This document shows positions 35,498 through 43,240 of a stretch of 64,000 nt of DNA, piece by piece. The translations under genes were made by a program, and so were the position numbers. The notes beneath the pieces are model-generated. The model saw only the letters and a list, made by a program, of their open reading frames with translations, had not been told where the DNA came from and ran no database searches. Source of the stretch: Afipia sp. GTDB lineage: Bacteria; Pseudomonadota; Alphaproteobacteria; Rhizobiales; Xanthobacteraceae. The stretch spans positions 124,001 through 188,000 of the forward strand of contig JANINQ010000021.1 of the NCBI GenBank assembly GCA_024508675.1, in the 5' to 3' direction. How positions within the stretch are numbered: the stretch's first letter is position 1; every line of letters starts with the position of its first letter.

Positions 35498-35527
35498 AAA
35501 GCCGCCGACAGATCGTCGGCGGCTTTT
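35498..35527 (+). terminator. Rho-independent terminator between convergent genes
   Basis: A nine-base GC stem, GCCGCCGAC with GTCGGCGGC around AGATC, flanked by AAA and TTTT, so it can act in both directions. It serves the binding-protein gene on the plus strand and the thiolase/DUF35 unit on the minus strand. Confidence 0.88.
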
Positions 35528-35561
35528 CTATTGTTTTGATCGAAGTAGCTGCCTCACAGAC

Positions 35562-35981
35562 CTACGCCGGTTCAAATACCGGATAGTTTGAAGTCCCCGC
35601 AAGCACCCACGCAACACGGACCGGCATATCGATCATGATCTCATTCGGATCACAGTTAATAATGTTCGTCAGAATACGCACACCCTCCTCGAGTTCGACG
35701 CTCGCAATGACATAGGGCTTCACATCCTTGAAGGGCGGCGGGGCTTTGTAAGATAGGGAGAACGAATAGATTCGTCCCCTGCCGCTCGCTTCACGCCATT
35801 CGAGTTCGCGCGCACCTGTATAGATACTGACGGGGCGCGGATAGAACTGATACTTGCCCGACTTCGGACAATACTGAAGCATCAGCTTCTTGTCTTTTGC
35901 TCCCTCCCAGAACGGTTTGCTGAAGTTCAACTGTATCGGTGCAGGACGCTGCCCTGCAAGTGAATCGAACTCGATCGACAT
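35562..35981 (-). CDS. DUF35/OB-fold nucleic-acid-binding-like acyl-CoA accessory protein
   Basis: A 139-residue protein of the DUF35 (rubredoxin-like plus OB-fold) family: FWEGAKDKKLMLQYCPKSGKYQFYPRP then an OB part with YSFSLSYKAPPPFKDVKPYVIASVELEEGVR. The zinc ribbon normally has four cysteines; only one remains, in LQYC. DUF35 proteins bind CoA esters and partner thiolase-like enzymes, as in steroid side-chain aldolases. The gene overlaps the thiolase-like stop by one base, so the pair is co-translated. Confidence 0.87.
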   Translation of the reverse strand: MSIEFDSLAGQRPAPIQLNFSKPFWEGAKDKKLMLQYCPKSGKYQFYPRPVSIYTGARELEWREASGRGRIYSFSLSYKAPPPFKDVKPYVIASVELEEGVRILTNIINCDPNEIMIDMPVRVAWVLAGTSNYPVFEPA

Positions 35982-37150
35982 TATGCGGCCTCCAAAATCA
36001 ATGCGGTGCTTGAGCCCCAGTTCCGTCCATACGGGATCCAGCCGATGCCCGTGACGATAGCATTCGAATGATCCTTGACCTGTCGTGATCCTGCTTCACC
36101 GAACAACTGTCGCAGAGCCTCAGAGAGATTGTGCGCACCGCCCGCAAGTCCAGCCTGCCCTGCCGAGATTTGTCCACCACCGGTGTTCAGTGGTAAATCG
36201 CCCTGATAGGTCATGTCGCGTTCGTTGACGAATTGACAGCCGCGCCCGGTTTCGCAGAAACCGAGATGTTCGAGCTGCATCACGATCGCGATGAGGAAAT
36301 CGTCGTAAGGCTGGAACATCTTGATGTCCGATGGCTTCATTCCCGCGCGTTCGAAGGCCCGCTTGCCGGCGGCACGATGACCGCCTTCAGTAATATCCGG
36401 CGTGGGATTGGTCTCCAGATAATTGACCCGTTCGCCATACCCGATCGGATGAACCATCTTCTTTGCGCCCATCTTTTTGGCGCGCTCGGTGGTTGTCACA
36501 ACAAAGGCGCTGGCGCCATCGCATACCATGACGCAATCCAGCATCCGGATCGGATCTGAAATCATGGGCGACGCGAGATAGTCCTCAACAGTAATAGGCT
36601 TGCGAAGTTTTTCGCAGGCAAGATCGTTCATGAGCGCGTGGTTACGCTGCGTTACTGCCAGTTTTCCTAGCGCTTGGGGATCAAGCCCGTACTGATGATG
36701 ATAACGCTGGCTGATCAAGGCAAAGTATCCGGGAGGTCCCATGATGCCCATCGGATACTGGAATTCGCCGCGGAACGCGCCGATAGTCTGCTTGTTCTCG
36801 CTGGACTGCGGGTCAGAAGCGATTACGACGACCGTTTCGCAAAGCCCGGCCTTGATGGCAGCAGCCGCGCGGGCAATGTTACCGGATGCAGACGCCCCGC
36901 CGAGGTCTGTGACCTGGCACCAGTCGAGTTCGAGCCCCAAATAGGCAGAAAGGATCGGACCATAAAACGGATTGCCAGCATCGGCAAAACTGGAGGACAC
37001 GGCCATGCCGTCGATTTCAGACTTATCGATTCCAGCGTGCGCAAGTGCGCCAGCCATGGCCTCGCCTGCAAGGTCATAAACGCTACGGCCAGACCGAAAC
37101 TCGATTTTCGTTTCGGCATAGCCGATAATTGCAATGTCACGATTTTTCAT
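35981..37150 (-). CDS. Thiolase-like protein of the lipid-transfer/Ltp group with non-canonical active site
   Basis: A 389-residue thiolase fold. The ATG at 37150 follows AAAGGAGAA. The positions normally holding the nucleophilic Cys, the HDCF His and the GHP His read GGASASG (84-90), PYDDF (281-285) and GGQISAGQ (325-332), so all three canonical catalytic residues are absent. Such proteins pair with DUF35 and can act as retro-aldolases rather than thiolases. It is encoded between enoyl-CoA hydratase and DUF35 genes, suggesting cleavage of a 3-hydroxyacyl-CoA. Confidence 0.87.
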   Translation of the reverse strand: MKNRDIAIIGYAETKIEFRSGRSVYDLAGEAMAGALAHAGIDKSEIDGMAVSSSFADAGNPFYGPILSAYLGLELDWCQVTDLGGASASGNIARAAAAIKAGLCETVVVIASDPQSSENKQTIGAFRGEFQYPMGIMGPPGYFALISQRYHHQYGLDPQALGKLAVTQRNHALMNDLACEKLRKPITVEDYLASPMISDPIRMLDCVMVCDGASAFVVTTTERAKKMGAKKMVHPIGYGERVNYLETNPTPDITEGGHRAAGKRAFERAGMKPSDIKMFQPYDDFLIAIVMQLEHLGFCETGRGCQFVNERDMTYQGDLPLNTGGGQISAGQAGLAGGAHNLSEALRQLFGEAGSRQVKDHSNAIVTGIGWIPYGRNWGSSTALILEAA

Positions 37151-37178
37151 TTGTTCTCCTTTGGAATTCCCCAATCGT

Positions 37179-37937
37179 TTATTTTCCCGCGAAAACGGCT
37201 GAGCGTTTCTCGGTGAAAGCCTTGACGCCCTCGCGCATGTCGGCCGTGCCGAACATCAACTGATAACCCCGGCGCTCCAGCTTGAGCCCGGCATCCAGCG
37301 AGGTATCGAGACCCGCATTAACAACTTCCTTGATCTGCTGGGCGGCCAGCGGCGCGAGCGTTGCGATCTGCGCCGCAATCTCAAGCGCGCGCGGCTCGCA
37401 GTTGCCGGGGACCACTTCGCTTACTAAACCCATACGATGCGCGTCGTTTGCGTTGATAAATGCACCGGTCAGCAGCAAATACATTGCGTTGTACTTCCCG
37501 ACTGTCCTCGGCAAGCGCTGTGTGCCGCCGGCGCCCGGAATCAGACCCAACTTGATTTCGGGTTGACCGAATTTCGCTTTGTCATTTGCAATGATGATGT
37601 CGCACTGCATCGCGAACTCGCATCCGCCGCCGAGCGCAAAGCCGTTGACCGCTGCAATAACCGGCTTTGGAAAATCCATGACAGCACGGGTCGTATAAGC
37701 CTCGATTGCTCCGACCACGTCACGCCCTGCCTGTTCCTGGATATCTGCGCCGGCAGCGAATGCCTGTTCGTTACCTGTCAAAACAACGCAACGAACCTCG
37801 GGATCGTCGGCCAGCTGAGCGAAGTGACCGTGCAGAAGGCGGCGCACTTCGGTGTTAAGGGCATTGCGTACATCCGGGCGATTGAAGCGCACAACAGCGA
37901 CATGGGGAGACGGTCTTTCGACAAAGACAACAGACAT
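37179..37937 (-). CDS. Enoyl-CoA hydratase/isomerase (crotonase family)
   Basis: A 252-residue crotonase. The ATG at 37937 gives the usual N-terminus (MSVVFVERPSPHVAVVRFNRP); the frame runs further upstream but through the TetR operator. The oxyanion hole is FAAGADIQ, and both catalytic glutamates of true hydratases are present in NGFALGGGCE and FGQPEIKLGLIPGAGGTQRL. It hydrates an enoyl-CoA to a 3-hydroxyacyl-CoA. It is the first gene of the unit hydratase-thiolase-DUF35 under TetR operator B. Confidence 0.92.
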   Translation of the reverse strand: MSVVFVERPSPHVAVVRFNRPDVRNALNTEVRRLLHGHFAQLADDPEVRCVVLTGNEQAFAAGADIQEQAGRDVVGAIEAYTTRAVMDFPKPVIAAVNGFALGGGCEFAMQCDIIIANDKAKFGQPEIKLGLIPGAGGTQRLPRTVGKYNAMYLLLTGAFINANDAHRMGLVSEVVPGNCEPRALEIAAQIATLAPLAAQQIKEVVNAGLDTSLDAGLKLERRGYQLMFGTADMREGVKAFTEKRSAVFAGK

Positions 37938-37986
37938 GCGGACTATCTTTCCTTTGATTTCTAACAGCGACATTCGAGCGGTTAAC

Positions 37987-38012
37987 ATAATTCGCACAGT
38001 CGTGCAAATAAT
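37987..38012. promoter_or_regulatory. TetR operator B
   Basis: The core GCACAGTCGTGC (37994-38005) differs from the perfect palindrome at 34332 and 38845 in two central bases. On the minus strand it reads ATTATTTGCACGA then CTGTGCGAATT, the same flanks as operator C. It lies 50 to 75 bases upstream of the enoyl-CoA hydratase start. Confidence 0.78.
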
Positions 38013-38022
38013 CCCAAGACAC

Positions 38023-38051
38023 AAAAAACCGCCGGCTTTTAAACCGGCGGC
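38023..38051 (-). terminator. Rho-independent terminator after tetR-A
   Basis: Minus-strand stem CCGCCGG with CCGGCGG around TTTAAAAG, followed by six T, about 26 bases after the tetR stop at 38077. It separates tetR from operator B and the hydratase promoter. Confidence 0.85.
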
Positions 38052-38076
38052 CTCTAACTATTGCGCTGCTGAAGCG

Positions 38077-38739
38077 TCAGTTGATCTCGGATAATTCTCC
38101 GATCTGGGTTTTCGAAGCTCTTGCATCGGCCTCAAACGAGCCCTGCTCGAGGGTTTCGAAATATTCCTCAAGAAGCTTTTCGCAATGATCGCGATTTTCC
38201 ACATCGGCGCGCAAAATCTGGCGCATCACCAACCCGTGGGCGAAGATCAACAGGTTCTCGGAGGCGCGTCGCGCATCTAGATCGGCCGGCAACTCTCCGG
38301 CCTTGATCGCACTATCGATCAGCTTCGTCCAAAAGGCGAGCTGCTTCTCGAAGCGTCTGTTCTGATGCTTCCGAAGCTCGGTGTTTCTGGTGCCGGCAGC
38401 AGCATAATTGACCCAGAAACGCCAGAATCGATCGTTCGACGATCGAAAGATATGGCTAAAAGCAAAAACCTTGAGTTGGGCCAAAGGTGAAGAACTGGGT
38501 CCCTCTTCCGATGGAGTTTCATAAGCGGCCTGAAGTGCCGCCATGATCAATTTCTGCTTGTTTCCAAAGTGATAATTGATTGTGCCGGTGCTCACCTCCG
38601 CACGATCGGCTATCTGCCGCATGCTGGCGCCATCAATTCCAGATTCTGAAATGACTTCGTAAACCGTGCCCAGCAGGTCCTTACGCCTCTGCACTCGACC
38701 AGGTCTCTTTCCTGCAAGGGTTTTTGATTTCGTTCTCAT
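38077..38739 (-). CDS. TetR-family transcriptional regulator (TetR-A)
   Basis: A 220-residue regulator. The basic N-terminus leads into the helix-turn-helix ASMRQIADRAEVSTGTINYHFGNKQKLIMAAL (near 38-69); the C-terminal ligand domain is helical. It sits in the middle of three transcription units that each carry the GCACGATCGTGC-type operator, so it is very probably their repressor and represses itself through operator C. By analogy with FadR/PaaR-like TetR proteins the inducer may be an acyl-CoA. Confidence 0.9.
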   Translation of the reverse strand: MRTKSKTLAGKRPGRVQRRKDLLGTVYEVISESGIDGASMRQIADRAEVSTGTINYHFGNKQKLIMAALQAAYETPSEEGPSSSPLAQLKVFAFSHIFRSSNDRFWRFWVNYAAAGTRNTELRKHQNRRFEKQLAFWTKLIDSAIKAGELPADLDARRASENLLIFAHGLVMRQILRADVENRDHCEKLLEEYFETLEQGSFEADARASKTQIGELSEIN

Positions 38740-38837
38740 ATCTAGAAAATCCAGTTCCTGAGCCGGTACTGATTATCGGGTATTGCAATTGTCGGCAATG
38801 TATCAGTTTCGCCGCGCAATCGATCATCCGGATTGAA

Positions 38838-38863
38838 ATTATTTGCACGATCGTGCGAATTGT
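38838..38863. promoter_or_regulatory. TetR operator C
   Basis: ATTATTT then the perfect core GCACGATCGTGC (38845-38856) then GAATTGTG. It lies between the divergent tetR-A and ABC-transporter/ligase units and can control both. Confidence 0.8.
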
Positions 38864-38991
38864 GCAAAATGAGTTATGTCCAGCCACTCAGCCGGACATC
38901 TTGCTGCGGAAAAATCCCGCATCCAGCAAACATACGATCTGCGGCCGCAGAGCCGCGGACATCGCGTGAGGGACGCAAGGTCGGATCAAAT

Positions 38992-39816
38992 ATGTTGAAA
39001 CCCGATAAAACAAGCCGCGCACCCGGCGACGCAATGAGCCCGGTGCTTTCGATCGACCAAATGAATCTGGTCTACAATTCGACTCGCGGCCCGATTGCCG
39101 CTATTCGTGACCTATCGTTTTCGATCCGCAAAGGTGAATTCGTTTCCATTCTCGGACCCTCGGGTTGCGGCAAATCGACCCTGCTCAAGATCGTTTCGGG
39201 ACTGCTGCGCCCGACATCCGGCAAGGTTGTGCTGGCCGATGCAGAAGTGAAGGAGCCGCGGCCGGATATCGGGATCGTCTTCCAGCAGCCGACTCTGCTG
39301 CCCTGGAAAACCATTCTGGAGAATGTCCTCGTCCCGATCCGCGCGATGCGGCTTCCAGTCGCAGAATACAAGGATCGCGCGCACGACCTGTTGCGCCTTG
39401 TCGGCCTCGGCGATTTCGTCAATCACTACCCTTACGAACTTTCCGGCGGCATGCAGCAGCGTGTCGGCATTGCACGCGGCCTGATTCATGACCCGGCGAT
39501 GCTGCTGATGGACGAGCCGTTCGCGGCGCTGGATGCTATGTCTCGCGAATTCATGATGGATGAACTCCAGCAAATCTGGATGACCACCGGCAAGTCGGTC
39601 CTGTTCATCACGCACTCGATTCCCGAGGCCGTGTATCTTTCGGACCGCGTCCTCACCCTCTCGCCGCGTCCCGGACGTGTGATTGACGACATCGCGATCG
39701 ATCTCCCGCGCATGCGTAACGTCGAAACCATGGGGCAATCAATGTTCGGCGAATACGCGACGCACCTCAGGGCGTTGTTCAAATCGAATAACCTGCAATC
39801 CACGAGGACCGCATGA
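38992..39816 (+). CDS. ABC transporter ATP-binding protein (SsuB/TauB type)
   Basis: A 274-residue ATPase. The ATG at 38992 is preferred; the frame continues upstream through operator C, which argues against an earlier start. Walker A is GPSGCGKS, signature LSGGMQQRVGIARGL, Walker B MLLMDEPFAALD and FITHSIPEAVYLSDRVLTL, the standard nitrate/sulfonate importer pattern. The permease gene overlaps by four bases. Its likely binding protein is encoded at 34377 under the same operator. Confidence 0.9.
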   Translation: MLKPDKTSRAPGDAMSPVLSIDQMNLVYNSTRGPIAAIRDLSFSIRKGEFVSILGPSGCGKSTLLKIVSGLLRPTSGKVVLADAEVKEPRPDIGIVFQQPTLLPWKTILENVLVPIRAMRLPVAEYKDRAHDLLRLVGLGDFVNHYPYELSGGMQQRVGIARGLIHDPAMLLMDEPFAALDAMSREFMMDELQQIWMTTGKSVLFITHSIPEAVYLSDRVLTLSPRPGRVIDDIAIDLPRMRNVETMGQSMFGEYATHLRALFKSNNLQSTRTA

Positions 39817-40598
39817 CAAGGTTTCGCTGGGCTGAAATCGGCATCTCCGTGGGATTTTTCATCGTCACGCTCGTGCTGTGGGACTTGTCGGTTCGCTTTT
39901 TCCAGGTGCCAGCCTACCTCGTCCCCGCGCCACTCTCCGTCGGCAACGCACTCATCGACGGATTGATCAAGGGAACCTTCTATCCGCATATCGCCGCGAC
40001 GCTTTATGCGGTGGTGGTCGGCTATCTCCTCGGCTGTTTTCTCGCCATCGTGATCGGCGCGCTTCTCGCCGAGATCCCGATCATCGAGCGGGCTCTGATG
40101 CCGTATATCGTCGCGCTTCAGTCGATGCCGAAGGTTGCGCTCGCGCCTCTCATCATCGTCTGGTTCGGATTCGGCATGTCGTCCAAAATTGTCCTGGTCG
40201 CGCTGATCTGTTTCTTTCCAGTGTTTATCAATACCTTGGTCGGCATCCGCTCCGTCAATCCCGACATCGTGAACCTGTACCGCGCATTCAGCGCATCACG
40301 GTGGAACATCCTGCTGAACGTGAAACTTCCTGCGGCCGCCTCATCCATCTTCGCTGGTCTGCAGATCAGCGTCGCCATGGCACTGATCGGCGCCGTCGTC
40401 GGTGAATTCATCGCCTCAAAGGCGGGCCTTGGAAATCTGCTGCAAGCTTCATCCATGACCATGGATGTCGCCACGATGTTCGCGGTGGTCATTGTGCTCG
40501 CCGCTATCGGCGTGGCCGGCAACGAAATACTGCAATACCTGCATCGCAAGGTAGTGTTCTGGGAAAACAGAACTCATGTCGCAGCCGAAGGCGCGTGA
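39813..40598 (+). CDS. ABC transporter permease (SsuC/TauC type)
   Basis: A 261-residue membrane protein with about six hydrophobic segments; the ATPase-docking loop is FSASRWNILLNVKLPAAASSIFAGLQI. It overlaps the ATPase gene by four bases and the ligase gene by 23, so the three form one translational unit linking import to CoA activation. Confidence 0.91.
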   Translation: MTRFRWAEIGISVGFFIVTLVLWDLSVRFFQVPAYLVPAPLSVGNALIDGLIKGTFYPHIAATLYAVVVGYLLGCFLAIVIGALLAEIPIIERALMPYIVALQSMPKVALAPLIIVWFGFGMSSKIVLVALICFFPVFINTLVGIRSVNPDIVNLYRAFSASRWNILLNVKLPAAASSIFAGLQISVAMALIGAVVGEFIASKAGLGNLLQASSMTMDVATMFAVVIVLAAIGVAGNEILQYLHRKVVFWENRTHVAAEGA

Positions 40599-42219
40599 GC
40601 AATACGCTTTCGATGCAACGTCGCAATCAGAGATCAAGATACATCCAATGAACTTTCCCGCGCAGAACGTATTTGACGGCGGCAGTGCCGAGCGGCTGCT
40701 GGCATCGATGCCGTCCCGGCTGACGGGCCTGGTTGAACGGCAAGCCATAGCGACGCCCGATCGGCGCGCACTGATCTCTGGCAGCAAGACCATCACCTAC
40801 GCCGAGCTATGGCAGGCGATTGGCCGCGCCAAACAGCTGTTGAAGGACGCGAGCGTTGTTCCCGGCGATCGCGTCATGATCGTGAACGAGAATTCCATCG
40901 CGGCGGTGGCGTTCATTTTCGCGGCGACCGCTCTCGATGCATGGGCCAGCCCCATCAATGCGCGCATGTCGGCGCGAGAAATAGACGCATGCCGTTCCTT
41001 CAGCGGATGCCGGACCGTCGTCTATACGGTCGGCGATTCATCTTCCGCCGCCGATCACGCCGCGCGGGCACACGCTAGCGCGTATGACGATCCCGTTTTC
41101 GGCAAAATCGCTCTCGCGCCAACCGACATGAACGCACGCCCTGAACCGGTTTATCCTGAGAAGGAGCGCCAGACCGCGATCTTGCTGTTCTCCTCGGGCA
41201 CCACCGGCGCCCCGAAAGGCGTCAGGCTCAGTCATCAGTCCATCATGTACATGGGCGGGAACATGGCGGAGCTTCGCAAGATCACGCCTGACGACATGTT
41301 TTACAACATCGCTCCACTCAGCCACGTCATCGGCCTCGGTGCAATGCTGACCACGGCGATCTGGGCCGGCGGCACCACCGAACTCGTCGCCCAATTTCGC
41401 CCTGATAATTTTGTGGCAGCGCTACACGCGAACCGTATCAGCTACGTGATGGGCGTTCCGACGATCTTCGCGAGGGTGATTGAGTACGCGACGGCCAGTG
41501 GGCTGTCTCTCCGCTCGGATCGCTTGCGCTTTATCGCCGTCGGCGGAATGCCGCTTGATCTGACGTTGAAGGCCCAGATCGAAAATGCATTCGGACTTGA
41601 GATTGGCAACTCCTATGGCATGACGGAAATCTCACCGATCACACGATCTCCGGGTGCAACGGTCGGCAGAACGGTTGGGGTGCCGCAGCCAGGTATCGAG
41701 ATCCGCATTATGCGCGAGGACGGCAGAAACGCCGCGATCGGCGAGCCTGGTGAGATATGGGTCAAAGGACCCAACCTCATGCTCGGCTACTATAAGAACG
41801 ATGCTGCGAATGAAGAAGTCAGACGACCGGATGGCTTCATGACCACTGGAGACATCGGATCGATAGATCAGGATGGCAACCTATCGCTGGTGGGCCGCAC
41901 CAAGGATGTCATCATTCGCAGTGGGTTCAACGTCTATCCGGTCGAGGTAGAAGCAGTACTCTCGCAGGTTCCGGGAGTGGCACTCGTGGCCGTCGTTGGG
42001 CGCGCGGTGGATGGTAACGAGGAAGTCATCGCCTATGTGCAGCCAACAGCGGGCCGCCAACCAAAGATCGCCGAACTTGAGGCGTGGGCCAAAGAAAATC
42101 TCACCGCTTACAAGCGACCGACGGAAATCATTCTGACGAACGAACTGCCGATTGGCCCAACCGGCAAGATTCTCAAGTCCGTGTTAAAGGCTGATCTTGC
42201 TGGCAGCAGCAAACAATAA
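40576..42219 (+). CDS. AMP-dependent acyl-CoA synthetase/ligase
   Basis: A 547-residue member of the ANL superfamily. It shows the P-loop-like FSSGTTGAPKG, the YGMTEI motif, GDIGSIDQDGNLSLVGRTKD at the domain hinge, and the adenylation lysine in PTGKILKSVL. It forms an acyl-CoA from an acid, ATP and CoA. An internal ATG at 40648 would drop 24 non-conserved residues and is the alternative start. It probably activates the acid brought in by the preceding ABC transporter. Confidence 0.9.
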   Translation: MSQPKAREQYAFDATSQSEIKIHPMNFPAQNVFDGGSAERLLASMPSRLTGLVERQAIATPDRRALISGSKTITYAELWQAIGRAKQLLKDASVVPGDRVMIVNENSIAAVAFIFAATALDAWASPINARMSAREIDACRSFSGCRTVVYTVGDSSSAADHAARAHASAYDDPVFGKIALAPTDMNARPEPVYPEKERQTAILLFSSGTTGAPKGVRLSHQSIMYMGGNMAELRKITPDDMFYNIAPLSHVIGLGAMLTTAIWAGGTTELVAQFRPDNFVAALHANRISYVMGVPTIFARVIEYATASGLSLRSDRLRFIAVGGMPLDLTLKAQIENAFGLEIGNSYGMTEISPITRSPGATVGRTVGVPQPGIEIRIMREDGRNAAIGEPGEIWVKGPNLMLGYYKNDAANEEVRRPDGFMTTGDIGSIDQDGNLSLVGRTKDVIIRSGFNVYPVEVEAVLSQVPGVALVAVVGRAVDGNEEVIAYVQPTAGRQPKIAELEAWAKENLTAYKRPTEIILTNELPIGPTGKILKSVLKADLAGSSKQ

Positions 42220-42526
42220 ATCCGCCGCGGGATTCCATAAACGCTCATTACGCGAAAACGGAACCAATAGATAACTCAAGGTCACTCGATCCCATCCCTT
42301 GATCGAACGACATACCCATCGCTACTTTGAAGTGGGGCAAATCCTGTTGAAAATAAAAGGATTGGCATATGATCATCTCGCCGGTTTGAATCCCATCGGC
42401 GCGGGCGCGCCTTAAGGGCTTCCGTCGAAGCAACGACCGATCGTCTCAGAGATTTCACCCACACCGCCTCGGACAGCTTCCGGGAAACAAACGAGAGCAG
42501 ATGCGTACTTTTGCGGCCGAGCTTAA
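42220..42526. other. Convergent gap; possible decayed coding fragment
   Basis: This 307-base stretch lies between the converging ligase and livF genes. A 61-codon minus-strand frame (42248-42433) contains GEMIICQSFYFQQDLPHFKVAMGMSFDQ, which reads more like protein than chance but has no start context and no family that I recognise. No hairpin terminator is evident. Confidence 0.35.
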
Positions 42527-43240
42527 TTAGCCCTCAAGATAAACCCGCATCAGATCGGTATTAGATCGGAGTTCTGATGCCAGCCCTTGAAGAACCACAC
42601 GACCACGCTGCAAGACGTAGGCGCGATCAGAGATATTGAGTCCTAGCGCAGCGTTCTGCTCGGCGATCAACACCGTCACGCCGGAGTCCCGTGCAAGCTG
42701 GACCAAGCGCTCCGCAATCTCGTCGACAATGCGTGGCGCCAGCCCAAGAGATGGCTCGTCCAGAACGAGCAGACGCGGTGAACTCATCAATGCCCGCCCG
42801 ATCGCCAGCATTTGCTGTTCGCCACCACTCAGGGTTCCGGCGATCTGATGAAACCGGTCGCCCAGGCGCGGGAACATCGTGACAATGTGGTCAATCGCAG
42901 ACTGTAGCGACGACCCGCGCAGCTCGGGCTTGGCGAAGGCACCAAGCTCAATGTTCTCGCGAACAGTCATTTCGGAAAAAATGCCACGCCCTTCGATCAC
43001 CAGCGCAAGGCCTCGCCGGACCCGCTCCGCCGCATCCAACCGGCAAACATCCTCACCGGCAAAGCTGATGTCGCCTTTTGCCTGCTGAACGAGCCCGGTA
43101 ATCGCATTGACAGCGCTGGATTTCCCCGCGCCGTTCGCGCCGATCAGCACAACGATCTCTCCCGCATCAACGTGAAGATCGAGATGTTCCACTGCGAGGA
43201 TTGTCCCGTAGCGGACCTGAAGCCCCCGCACCTCAAGCAT
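42527..43240 (-). CDS. livF: HAAT ABC transporter ATP-binding protein LivF (third Liv system)
   Basis: A 237-residue ATPase with Walker A GANGAGKS, signature LSGGEQQMLAIGRALM, Walker B LLVLDEPSLGLAP and LIAEQNAALGL. The ATG at 43240 is eight bases after a GAGGAG site and overlaps the upstream stop by eight bases; an ATG six bases earlier is too close to that site. It is the last gene of the third transporter operon. Confidence 0.92.
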   Translation of the reverse strand: MLEVRGLQVRYGTILAVEHLDLHVDAGEIVVLIGANGAGKSSAVNAITGLVQQAKGDISFAGEDVCRLDAAERVRRGLALVIEGRGIFSEMTVRENIELGAFAKPELRGSSLQSAIDHIVTMFPRLGDRFHQIAGTLSGGEQQMLAIGRALMSSPRLLVLDEPSLGLAPRIVDEIAERLVQLARDSGVTVLIAEQNAALGLNISDRAYVLQRGRVVLQGLASELRSNTDLMRVYLEG

